A program made the position numbers and the translations under genes. Under the pieces are notes generated by a model. The model worked only from the letters and a program-made list of their open reading frames with translations. It was not told where the DNA came from and did not search any database. Below are positions 7,113 through 13,626 of a DNA stretch of 13,626 nucleotides, piece after piece; position 1 is the stretch's first letter; the number at the start of each line of letters is the position of its first letter. Source of the stretch: JANLSE01 sp038214135 (GTDB lineage Bacteria > Chloroflexota > Chloroflexia > Chloroflexales > Roseiflexaceae); NCBI GenBank assembly GCA_038214135.1, contig JBBQSD010000154.1:1-13626 (forward strand), in the 5' to 3' direction.

Positions 7113-7991
7113 TCACCCGGTCACTCCGTCACCTGAAAGCGTGCGATAGATCATCGCCCACTCCGGCAGTGTCACCGTTTCCGCACGGCGCTGTGGGTCG
7201 ACGCCTGCGCTGTGTAATGCTGCCAGAACCTGATCGCGGGTGACACGCTGGCCCATTGCGGCTAAGCCGCTTGGTAGCGCATTCGAGAGCGTTTTGCGGG
7301 CGTGCAGGAAGCCTGCTTTGATCACCCGCATCAGTTGCTCAATATTATCGACATCGACGGCTGGCTGTGGGCGGATTCGCAATCGCAATATTGCTGAATC
7401 CACAACTGGGGCTGGGTAAAAACTCTCGCGCCCAACCTTGGCAACAATCGCTGGCTCGGCATACATCTGAATAGCATGTGCCAACATGCTCAGATCGCCG
7501 ACTTGTGCGGTAATGCGCTCGGCAACCTCCCATTGCACCAGCACCACAATCAGATCTGGCTTATGATCTGCTTCCAGAAAGTGGCGCAATGCCGGTGAGG
7601 TGATCGCATAGGGTAGGTTGGCAACCACCTTGTAGTGTTCGGTTGCAGTATTCTGAAGCAACTCAGCTGGTGGTACGCGCAGAATATCGTTCTGAATAAT
7701 CTTTAGGTTTGGGGTTGTTGCAAATGCTCCCTGGAGATGTTCGACAAGGCGCTTATCGAGTTCAACGGCAATCACATCCCTGGCCTGTTGAACAAGCTCC
7801 CATGTCAAGACACCAAAACCCGGCCCGACTTCAATAACCGTCTGATCTGGTTGCAGTTCGGCGGCGGCGACGATTTGTGCAAGAACGGCCCCATCGAACA
7901 AGAAATTCTGGCCCATTTCACGGCTTGGGCGCAGCTCAAACGCACGCAGGGTCGATTTCAAGGTTCCTAGTGTCAGGTAGGGATTCTTCAT
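7113..7991 (-). CDS. rsmA: 16S rRNA (adenine-1518/1519-N6) dimethyltransferase RsmA
   Basis: The enzyme dimethylates two adjacent adenines in the 3' terminal hairpin of 16S rRNA during 30S maturation, using SAM. The 292-residue length is normal. Visible motifs are GQNFL (27-31), EVGPGFG (54-60, SAM motif I), acidic E77 at the end of strand 2, ND (101-102), catalytic NLPY (125-128), FYPAPVVDSAI, and the C-terminal GFLHARKTLSNAL. One oddity is W154 in VQWEVAERI, where most family members have Lys (VQKEVA). ATG 7991 overlaps the stop of the upstream histidine kinase gene as ATGA, so translation is probably coupled. The gene converges with the helicase gene across 89 bp that hold no clear terminator. 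It is also known as ksgA. Confidence 0.95.
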   Translation of the reverse strand: MKNPYLTLGTLKSTLRAFELRPSREMGQNFLFDGAVLAQIVAAAELQPDQTVIEVGPGFGVLTWELVQQARDVIAVELDKRLVEHLQGAFATTPNLKIIQNDILRVPPAELLQNTATEHYKVVANLPYAITSPALRHFLEADHKPDLIVVLVQWEVAERITAQVGDLSMLAHAIQMYAEPAIVAKVGRESFYPAPVVDSAILRLRIRPQPAVDVDNIEQLMRVIKAGFLHARKTLSNALPSGLAAMGQRVTRDQVLAALHSAGVDPQRRAETVTLPEWAMIYRTLSGDGVTG

Positions 7992-9742
7992 TCGTGAACC
8001 GGCACAATCACGCGTACATTCGTTCCATTGCCTGGTGTAGAGCTGATTTCTGCAGACCCATTCACCAGCTTTGCGCGTTCCTCAATATTCAGCAGCCCAA
8101 ATGAGCCGCGCTTATCATAGGTCTCTTTTACTTTTTGGAGATCGAAGCCACGTCCATCATCCTTGATCACGGTTTCGACTGTTGCACCAACATGTTTGAC
8201 ACGCACCCAGATATGTTCGGCACGGGCGTGTTTGAGCGCATTATTGACTGCTTCCTGGATAATATTAAACAACGTCCCCTCAGTTTTCGTATCCAATGTG
8301 ATGTGCAGATCCTCGGCTTCGAGTATGATTTTGGTGGTATTGCTCTGGAAGCGCTCGAAGTATTGGTGTAGTGTCTCGCCAAGGCCCTGCGTTTCGAGTG
8401 CGAGTGGCCGCAGTTCAAATAACATTGTTCGGACTTCGTGGGTTGTCCGTTTGGCCAATGCGCCAAGTTTATCCAGTTCCGTAAGCACGCGGCTGGGGTC
8501 ACGTTCGAGCAGGCGCTTGATGAATTCTGCATTCATTGTGATTGCGGCCAGTGCCTGGGCCGGTCCATCGTGCAGATCGCGGGCCAGTTGATGGCGTACT
8601 TCCTCTTCTTTGGAGAGCAGTTTGGTTCGTTCGCTGCGCAGGTCCTGGATGAGCTGCGCATTCTGGAGTGCGACAAGCGCATAATTCGCCAATGCGGATA
8701 ACATTTCCACACGCTCTTCGGTGAATATATCGGCAGTCGCGCCTGCAACAATCATGGCCCCATAGCTGCGGTTGCCTGAACGAAACGGAACAGCACAGGC
8801 CGCCCTACAGGTCAACAGGCCAGTCAGTGGCCCAAAAACCGGATCGACGCGCAGATCCTCAATCACAAATGCTTCTGGTTCGCGCAGTGCCTGGCTGATC
8901 AGCCCAGTGCCAAGCGTTACTTCTTTTTGGTAATCCTTCTGCGCCTGGCCGTGTGCAGCCGCTACGCCAAGTGTATCGGTTCCGGTGGCAAGCAGTACCA
9001 CGCCAGCAGAATATGGCACCAGCTTGCGGCCCTCGTTCAGGGTCGTGTCGAGAATCGCCTGTGGGTTTGTTGAAAGTGTAACCGCAACCTCATACAGCGC
9101 GCGCATGCGGTTACGATAGGCGTTGGCATCATCAAGCGCCAGCTGGCGCTTCTCCTCGGCGACTTCGACACTACGGCGGTTGGATGAACTCCAGCGCTCC
9201 GCTAGGCCACCAGCCAACCAGGGGATACAAACCATCACGGCACAGCGCAGAACCAGCGCCAAGAGTTCCAGCGTACTGGTCGGCACCCCATCGCTTATTC
9301 TTGCAGCATTCAACAGAAACCCGATGCCATAGCCAAGTGCGGCACCGATGCCCACCAGCCAGCTAGCATTACGCCGCAGCTGGGTTGCAGCGCCAACAAG
9401 GGGAATTATGTATAACGGGTAGAAGATATCGTGAATCGTCTGGTTAAAATAGGTCAGCAGTGAGAAGAAGACAAGATCAATCAATACCGCTACTCTGGCG
9501 AGTGCTGGTTGGTGAAGGATCAGCGCTACAATCACAGTTATAGCAAATATGCCATAGGCCCAGATCAGCAGCGAGATCGGCGAAAGGGCTAGTGAGAGTG
9601 GCCAGATCGGCTCACTGGTCAACAGCCTACTGGCGGCTAGGAGCAGCGCCAGAATAACCAGGCGAGCAACTGCATAGAAGCCATCCACACCAAGGATCGG
9701 CTGCTGCTCGGATGGTTGTGATGTTGCTCTTGTTGTATCCAC
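7988..9742 (-). CDS. Membrane GAF-domain sensor histidine kinase (NarL/DegS type)
   Basis: This is a 584-residue kinase. About six hydrophobic segments fill residues 20-195, starting with RLVILALLLAASRLL. A GAF domain spans roughly 210-370. The HisKA_3 dimerisation and phosphoacceptor helix carries RDLHDGPAQ with H391. The HATPase domain has the N box QEAVNNALKHA (N500, N501), the G1 box DDGRGFD (528-534), GSFGLLNI (546-552) and a final TPGNGT. It should autophosphorylate on His and pass phosphate to a NarL/LuxR-type response regulator. No regulator is in the window, so it is an orphan here. The GTG start at 9742 has AGGA only one base upstream, so the start is uncertain; TAGGAG lies 18 nt upstream. 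The gene overlaps rsmA by ATGA, an unusual partner. The signal sensed is unknown. Confidence 0.92.
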   Translation of the reverse strand: MDTTRATSQPSEQQPILGVDGFYAVARLVILALLLAASRLLTSEPIWPLSLALSPISLLIWAYGIFAITVIVALILHQPALARVAVLIDLVFFSLLTYFNQTIHDIFYPLYIIPLVGAATQLRRNASWLVGIGAALGYGIGFLLNAARISDGVPTSTLELLALVLRCAVMVCIPWLAGGLAERWSSSNRRSVEVAEEKRQLALDDANAYRNRMRALYEVAVTLSTNPQAILDTTLNEGRKLVPYSAGVVLLATGTDTLGVAAAHGQAQKDYQKEVTLGTGLISQALREPEAFVIEDLRVDPVFGPLTGLLTCRAACAVPFRSGNRSYGAMIVAGATADIFTEERVEMLSALANYALVALQNAQLIQDLRSERTKLLSKEEEVRHQLARDLHDGPAQALAAITMNAEFIKRLLERDPSRVLTELDKLGALAKRTTHEVRTMLFELRPLALETQGLGETLHQYFERFQSNTTKIILEAEDLHITLDTKTEGTLFNIIQEAVNNALKHARAEHIWVRVKHVGATVETVIKDDGRGFDLQKVKETYDKRGSFGLLNIEERAKLVNGSAEISSTPGNGTNVRVIVPVHE

Positions 9743-9805
9743 GTCCTGCGTAATATGCCGCTCCTATTGTTGATTGTTGGTACATTCCTAATTTCTATTC
9801 TACCT

Positions 9806-9835
9806 ACTATACGTTACAGGAGCAGTGTATCGCAA
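9806..9835 (-). promoter_or_regulatory. Candidate sigma-70-type promoter for the histidine kinase-rsmA pair
   Basis: On the minus strand TTGCGA (9835-9830) and TATAGT (9811-9806) stand 18 bp apart, about 65 bp before the kinase start. The surrounding 9750-9840 segment is AT-richer than the genes. It is the best-looking promoter in the gap after mdh, but it is a pattern match only. Confidence 0.35.
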
Positions 9836-9868
9836 TACATAGTATGCAGGTTGCTCCCGCATCGCCTG

Positions 9869-9960
9869 CCCCTTCTCTCACATTGGGGAGAAGGATTTGC
9901 TGCATTGTGCTGAGCTATAGGCCCCTCTCCCGCAGTGGGAGAGGGGTTGGGGTGAGGGGA
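9869..9960. repeat. Palindromic G/C-rich repeat, copy 3, between mdh and the histidine kinase gene
   Basis: CCCCTCTCCC (9922-9931) pairs perfectly with GGGAGAGGGG (9937-9946) over a 5-nt loop and is followed by TTGGGGTGAGGGG, matching the copies inside the methyltransferase gene. A second, weaker hairpin, CCTTCTC (9871-9877) with GAGAAGG (9888-9894), stands about 30 bp away. With the kinase promoter it explains most of the 256-bp gap at 9743-9998. It lies downstream of mdh and might attenuate or end its transcript, but no U-tract follows on the minus strand. Confidence 0.8.
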
Positions 9961-9998
9961 TGGGCGGCACAACGCCACGTATTTGAACGGAATTGCTC

Positions 9999-10934
9999 TT
10001 AGATCATTGCCTTGAGTGCGGCAATCGAACTGCCAACACCGGCTGCGCTCTTCTTCACCTGTTCGAGTTCGGCCGCATCGAGTGGCAACTCAATCACCCT
10101 CTCGACACCGCCTGCGCCAAGGACACACGGTACCCCGAAGTAGATATCGCTCAGGCCATATTCACCTTCCAGGTAGCACGCACACGGAATAACCCGCTTC
10201 TTATCGCGCAGTACCGCCTCAACCATTTGTACAGTTGCGGCACTTGGCGCATAGTAGGCGCTGCCGGTTTTGAGCAAATTGACGATCTCGCCGCCGCCCT
10301 TGCGGGCACGATCAACAATCGCCTCAAGCCGCTCGGCGGAAATGAACTCTGTGACCGGAATGCCACTGATTGTGGTAAACCGTGGCAGTGGCACCATCTC
10401 ATCGCCATGGCCGCCCATCAGCATGGCCTGCACATCCTCAACCGAGACGCCTGCTTCTTTGGCGATGAAGGTTCGGTAGCGCGCCGAATCGAGCACCCCA
10501 GCCTGGCCGACGATCCGGTTCTTTGGGAACCCACTGACCTGCTTGGCCAGATAGGCCATGGTGTCGAGCGGATTGTTGACCATGATGATCACGGCATTGG
10601 GTGAGAGCGCAGATGCCTTCGAGATACAATCGCGGGTGATGCCAGCGTTAATCTTGATCAGATCCTCGCGCGTCATGCCCGCTTTGCGTGGCGCTCCCGA
10701 TGTCACAACGATCACATCCGAATTGGCTGTGTCGGCATAATCGTTGGTGCCCAACACATCGACATCGAACCCTTCAATTGGGCCGGCCTCCAACAGATCC
10801 AGACCCTTGCCCTGTGGAATGCCCTCAACGATATCGACCAACACGATGTCGGCCAATTCTTTTGCGGCGATCCAGTGTGCGGCAGTCGAACCAACAAATC
10901 CCGATCCAATGATCGATACTTTTGGACGTGCCAT
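9999..10934 (-). CDS. mdh: NAD-dependent malate dehydrogenase
   Basis: The enzyme interconverts malate and oxaloacetate with NAD in the TCA cycle. The 311 residues match the LDH-like tetrameric malate dehydrogenases of Chloroflexus. Visible residues are the nucleotide loop G10-S-G12-F-V-G15, acidic D34 selecting NAD, the mobile loop APRKAGMTRE with substrate-binding R83 and R89, N120, D149 and R152 in VLDSARYR, and catalytic H176 in GGHGDEMVP. ATG 10934 has a strong GGAGGA about 7 nt upstream. The gap to the preceding rluD-family gene is only 27 bp, so mdh is probably co-transcribed with it. The downstream end faces palindromic repeat copy 3. Confidence 0.97.
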   Translation of the reverse strand: MARPKVSIIGSGFVGSTAAHWIAAKELADIVLVDIVEGIPQGKGLDLLEAGPIEGFDVDVLGTNDYADTANSDVIVVTSGAPRKAGMTREDLIKINAGITRDCISKASALSPNAVIIMVNNPLDTMAYLAKQVSGFPKNRIVGQAGVLDSARYRTFIAKEAGVSVEDVQAMLMGGHGDEMVPLPRFTTISGIPVTEFISAERLEAIVDRARKGGGEIVNLLKTGSAYYAPSAATVQMVEAVLRDKKRVIPCACYLEGEYGLSDIYFGVPCVLGAGGVERVIELPLDAAELEQVKKSAAGVGSSIAALKAMI

Positions 10935-10961
10935 GGGTTGTTCCTCCCTTTATGATAGCAT

Positions 10962-11900
10962 TCAGACTTCTGAATGTTTGGTATGACGACGAAGTTTCTG
11001 AAGGACGAGATCGAGATCATCTGGCAATGCGGCCATAAACTCAACTCGTTCGCCGCTGGTGGGCAGCACAAAGCCGAGCTGATGGGCATGCAGAAACTGG
11101 CGGGTTATTCCGAAATGCGAACGTGGCCGTTTCAGTCCATACAGTGGATCGCCAAGAATGGGGCGTTGTTTATAGGCGAAATGCACCCGAATCTGGTGCG
11201 TGCGCCCGGTTTCGAGCCGAACGGACAGCAGCGTATATTCGCCAAGCTCCTCAAGTACGCTGTAGTGAGTGCGTGCCGAGCGCCCATCGGCAGCAACCGC
11301 CATTTTTAGCCGATCAGATGGATGCCGCCCAATTGGTGCATCAATGATTCCATCGGTTTCGCGGAAACGCCCCTCGGCCACCGCCAGATAGATCTTGGTC
11401 ATCGTTCGGGCTTGTTGTTGTTCCTGAAGATGGCGCAGGGCGATATCGTGGCGAGCGACGACAAGTAGCCCAGAGGTTTCGCGATCCAGGCGATGAACGA
11501 TACCAGGGCGCAGATCGCCGCCAACGACAATATCGGGGTAGTGGGAGAGGAGTGCGTTAACAAGCGTTCCGGTTGGGTGGCCTGGTGCCGGGTGAACAAC
11601 CATCCCAACTGGCTTGTCGATCACGATCACATCGGCATCTTCGTATACAACAGTCAGCGGAATATCTTCGGGGATGAGATCGGTTGGTTGTGGTTCTGGC
11701 AATATTAGGGTGACAACATCACCAACACGAACAGAAGCACTCGGTCGTGACTGAGTATCGTTCAGGAGGATATGCGAATCTTCGATCAGTTGGCGAGCAT
11801 AGCTGCGTGAGAGGTCGGGCACACTATCTGCGGCAAATCGATCCAGCCGTAGTCCCGAAGAGTTCTCCGTAACCACCAGGCGCAGCATTTCGCCGCTCAT
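10962..11900 (-). CDS. rluD: RluA/RluD-family 23S rRNA pseudouridine synthase
   Basis: It isomerises specific uridines in 23S rRNA to pseudouridine during large-subunit assembly. The 312 residues begin with an S4 RNA-binding domain (about residues 15-65; LRLDRFAADSVPDLSRSYARQ) followed by the RluA catalytic domain. The signature HRLDRETSGL gives catalytic D139. VIDKPVGMVVHP (94-104) and LETGRTHQIRVH are the other family blocks. ATG 11900 has AGGAG about 7 nt upstream. In many bacteria this gene follows lspA, as here, with a 103-bp gap holding short palindromes. The exact subtype (RluD, RluC-like or YlyB-like) cannot be fixed from sequence reading, so the symbol is tentative. Confidence 0.92.
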   Translation of the reverse strand: MSGEMLRLVVTENSSGLRLDRFAADSVPDLSRSYARQLIEDSHILLNDTQSRPSASVRVGDVVTLILPEPQPTDLIPEDIPLTVVYEDADVIVIDKPVGMVVHPAPGHPTGTLVNALLSHYPDIVVGGDLRPGIVHRLDRETSGLLVVARHDIALRHLQEQQQARTMTKIYLAVAEGRFRETDGIIDAPIGRHPSDRLKMAVAADGRSARTHYSVLEELGEYTLLSVRLETGRTHQIRVHFAYKQRPILGDPLYGLKRPRSHFGITRQFLHAHQLGFVLPTSGERVEFMAALPDDLDLVLQKLRRHTKHSEV

Positions 11901-11913
11901 CGGGAACTCCTAA

Positions 11914-12004
11914 TACGCTAAAGCGTAGATGTTGCGCTATCGCGCACCGCATTATGGCGGGCTAAAGCCCTTCTAAAACCATACTATTATTTGGGCTATG
12001 GCCC
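11914..12004. repeat. Cluster of short palindromes between lspA and the rluD-family gene
   Basis: Four small inverted repeats fill the gap. They are TACGCT-AA-AGCGTA (11914-11927), GCGC-TATC-GCGC (11933-11944), GGGCT-AA-AGCCC (11959-11970) and GGGC-TATG-GCCC (11993-12004). The last overlaps the lspA stop codon. GGCGGGCTAAAGCCC resembles a common interspersed repeat of Chloroflexota, recalled from memory and not checked here. As RNA they would form hairpins between the two coding regions. Confidence 0.55.
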
Positions 12005-12558
12005 TAGCGCCGCCCGCCTCCACGCGGGTCACGGCTGAGTAATTCGCCGAGCAGTGCATCATCGACAGGAGCATTGCGTTGTTCGCTATCGCCCATCAGT
12101 AGGAGGTAGCCTGCCAGCATGCCGACCCCAATGGTAATGGCGCTATCGGCGACATTGAAGATACCAGGAAACCAGGTAATATGAACAAAATCAATCACAA
12201 ACCCAAGGCGAATACGGTCGATGATATTGCCAATTGCACCACCAACAATCAACCCGATGCTGGCCTGAACCCAGGGCTGATTATGCGGCAACTGAAACCG
12301 ATAGAAGATCACAGCGCCAATACTGATCAGGATTGATGTGAGGGTAAAAATCTGTGGGAAGCCCTGAAACAAGCCAAACGCAACCCCCGTATTCCGAACC
12401 AGCGTGAGCCGTAGCCAATCGCCAAGCAATGGCATGCTTGTGCCTTCGTTTGGGCCGAGGGCACGCCAAACAGCAACCTTCGCAATTTGATCAACAGCAA
12501 TAACCGTCAGACAGAATAATCCGGGCCGCATCCAATAGCGTTTTAGCTCGTTATTCAC
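12004..12558 (-). CDS. lspA: Lipoprotein signal peptidase (signal peptidase II)
   Basis: This membrane aspartic protease cuts the signal peptide from diacylglyceryl-modified prolipoproteins. Residues are numbered from GTG 12558, giving 184 aa, normal for the family. Four hydrophobic segments are visible, at about 12-33, 68-88, 97-116 and 136-157. Family blocks are VDQIAK (22-27), RNTGVAFG (55-62), GNIIDRI (110-116), VIDFV (D123) and FNVADSAI (D138); D123 and D138 should be the catalytic pair. GTG is preferred because GGGAG lies 5 nt upstream; a longer reading from 12627 has no such site, and ATG 12531 is another option. A polar tail ends in Arg/Gly. It lies downstream of an uncharacterised gene, with a 74-bp regulatory-looking gap. 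Confidence 0.95.
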   Translation of the reverse strand: MNNELKRYWMRPGLFCLTVIAVDQIAKVAVWRALGPNEGTSMPLLGDWLRLTLVRNTGVAFGLFQGFPQIFTLTSILISIGAVIFYRFQLPHNQPWVQASIGLIVGGAIGNIIDRIRLGFVIDFVHITWFPGIFNVADSAITIGVGMLAGYLLLMGDSEQRNAPVDDALLGELLSRDPRGGGRR

Positions 12559-12563
12559 ACACG

Positions 12564-12568
12564 CTCCC
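12564..12568 (-). promoter_or_regulatory. Ribosome binding site that selects the lspA GTG start
   Basis: GGGAG on the minus strand stands 5 nt before GTG 12558. It supports this start over the longer open frame, which would run through the promoter-like and tandem-repeat region. Confidence 0.6.
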
Positions 12569-12571
12569 GTC

Positions 12572-12591
12572 CCTCGATTGGCCTCGATTGG
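12572..12591. repeat. Tandem duplication of a 10-bp unit upstream of lspA
   Basis: CCTCGATTGG is present twice in perfect tandem (12572-12581 and 12582-12591), just upstream of the lspA ribosome binding site. In the transcript it would lie in the 5' leader. It could be replication slippage or a pair of binding sites. Confidence 0.75.
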
Positions 12592-12593
12592 AT

Positions 12594-12616
12594 AGTTTGT
12601 ATACGAACTCAGTATA
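12594..12616 (-). promoter_or_regulatory. Candidate lspA promoter with operator-like palindrome
   Basis: On the minus strand TGGTATACT forms an extended -10 box (TATACT at 12616-12611), about 50 bp before lspA. No good -35 is seen. Immediately downstream, the 16-bp AGTTTGTATACGAACT (12594-12609) is a near-perfect palindrome with only one mismatched pair. A repressor bound there would cover the start of transcription. Pattern-based. Confidence 0.4.
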
Positions 12617-12632
12617 CCACAGCACATCTGAG

Positions 12633-13259
12633 TTACGCAGTATCGACGCTACGGTAGCCACCCAATGTACCAGGTGCGAATGTTTCACCAAGGGCGTGTA
12701 GCAGCGCTGCAACGATCTGCAATTCCTCACGCAGCACATCACGCAACACATCGTCTGTGCGGTTCTCCCACATATCACTGAGGTCGGTCACATTTGTGCC
12801 AATCAGCTGGACATAGGCCAGAATTGGGCGATCACCAGTTGTGCGATAACCACGCCGCACTTCAATGGCGATATAATCCGATGGCATGGGCACATCTGGC
12901 GCAGCTTTACGTAATGCGGCACGTACAGCTGTATTGAAGGCGCGAACCAATTCAACATCAGGGCGGTCGGTATGGTTGCGAACATCGACGGTATAGGTCC
13001 AGGCCAGTTCAAGAACGCTTGGCGGTATCTCACGCCCCTCAGAAAAGAGTTGGTGTGCCGGAGTCCAGGTATATGTCAGATCAACCCATGGTGGCGAACC
13101 GCTCTCGGTCAGTGGTTCTGGATGTTCTGGGAAAATCTCAACGCGATAGATGCGTTCGAGCGCTTCTGAGTTCACACTTTCAATAATGGCGTGTTCGTGA
13201 AGCCCAGCAACCAACCAGGCATCTTCGAGTCCGGCTGCAAGTTCATCATAGGTTATCAC
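12633..13259 (-). CDS. Uncharacterised protein
   Basis: I do not recognise this family. The reading frame stays open to ATG 13346 (237 aa). GTG 13259 (208 aa) is chosen because AAGGAT (13267-13272) is well placed 7 nt before it, while ATG 13346 has no ribosome binding site and the extra 29 residues look unstructured. The protein is soluble and acidic, with no signal peptide or membrane segment. It mixes beta-like segments (RIYRVEIFPEHP, WVDLTYTWTP, YIAIEVRRGYRT, ILAYVQLIG) with two helices (VELVRAFNTAVRAALRKAA and a C-terminal DDVLRDVLREELQIVAALLHAL). Composition and codon use look like the housekeeping genes beside it. It is the first gene of the minus-strand run ahead of lspA. Confidence 0.75.
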   Translation of the reverse strand: MITYDELAAGLEDAWLVAGLHEHAIIESVNSEALERIYRVEIFPEHPEPLTESGSPPWVDLTYTWTPAHQLFSEGREIPPSVLELAWTYTVDVRNHTDRPDVELVRAFNTAVRAALRKAAPDVPMPSDYIAIEVRRGYRTTGDRPILAYVQLIGTNVTDLSDMWENRTDDVLRDVLREELQIVAALLHALGETFAPGTLGGYRSVDTA

Positions 13260-13398
13260 TGATTCGATCCTTCCGCCTGTCCCAACCGACCGAGTCTCTA
13301 TTCTACCGCCAAGCTGCGCCAATGGCAACCGCAACCGTTTGGGCATGGGTACTGTTTCGGAATGGCGAGCCGTGTTTCCAGAACCATCGTTGCGTAAA

Positions 13399-13417
13399 GG
13401 CGAACCTTGTGTTCGCC
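13399..13417. repeat. Short perfect hairpin, interspersed-repeat type
   Basis: GGCGAAC (13399-13405) and GTTCGCC (13411-13417) form a 7-bp stem with a CTTGT loop. About 30 bp on, a related imperfect arm pair, GGGCAGAC...GTCTC (13447-13465), follows. The 13260-13540 stretch holds these hairpins and no gene that I can support. Confidence 0.55.
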
Positions 13418-13541
13418 CGCATTGGGCATCACCGTACGTTCCATATGGGCAGACCCGTGTGTCTCACTCTACCCGATGGGCTGTGACGGATTGTTCTGCA
13501 TGCGATGGTGCAACGACCAATCATGGCCGGAGGGGCGGGGT

Positions 13542-13626
13542 GGGGGACCCCCCCCCCCAACCGCCAAAGAAGCAAAATTTGGGGGGGGGGGGCGAACCCC
13601 CAACCCCCCCCCCCAACACACCCGAC
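13542..13626. other. Homopolymer-rich low-complexity tail, probable contig edge
   Basis: The tail contains an 11-C run (13548-13558), a 12-G run (13581-13592) and another 11-C run (13604-13614), with G-to-C flips that could fold as GGGGGACCCCC and GGGGGCGAACCCCC hairpins. Such runs are prone to sequencing and assembly error, so the base count here should not be trusted. No coding potential is seen. Confidence 0.7.

Noticed and set aside
9993..10604. 203-residue open frame antisense to mdh
   Set aside because: It is a shadow of the mdh coding strand; the opposite frame has all the malate dehydrogenase active-site motifs and a strong ribosome binding site.
13347..13541. Possible further gene upstream of the uncharacterised gene
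   Set aside because: No open frame of useful length with a start site was seen; the stretch holds short hairpins only.

Overview
The window looks like chromosomal DNA of a Chloroflexota bacterium, most likely class Chloroflexia (Chloroflexus/Roseiflexus/Kouleothrix relatives). This rests on the Chloroflexus-type tetrameric malate dehydrogenase, the moderately high GC content and the abundant short palindromic repeats. It is a judgement from sequence memory, not a database result. The right end dissolves into homopolymer C and G runs and looks like a contig edge.

Region 1 (1-7023, all on the + strand) is an accessory defence-type block. It opens with the 3' part of a large Eco57I-like N6-adenine DNA methyltransferase gene whose start lies left of the window. 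That protein has an NPPY catalytic motif, a TaqI-like specificity region in visibly AT-richer DNA, and a C-terminal helical domain ending in an RNxxxH motif typical of HEPN ribonucleases. Next come a small antitoxin-like gene and a retropepsin-like aspartic protease gene that overlap each other. Last is an 1135-residue protein that fuses a PLD-type nuclease domain to an SF2/SNF2-type helicase. Together they suggest a modification plus helicase-nuclease restriction system, with a possible RNase arm and a protease pair inside the same block.

Region 2 (7113-13259, all on the - strand) is conserved housekeeping. In transcription order it holds an uncharacterised protein gene, lspA (lipoprotein signal peptidase), an rluD-family pseudouridine synthase gene, mdh (malate dehydrogenase), a NarL-type membrane sensor histidine kinase gene and rsmA/ksgA. 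The last two overlap by ATGA. The two regions converge across 89 bp (7024-7112).

A G/C-rich palindromic repeat with the core CCCCTCTCCC...GGGAGAGGGG occurs at three places. It lies twice in frame inside the methyltransferase gene (204-246 and 1834-1915) and once between mdh and the histidine kinase gene (9869-9960). No rRNA, tRNA, CRISPR array, transposase or integrase was seen.
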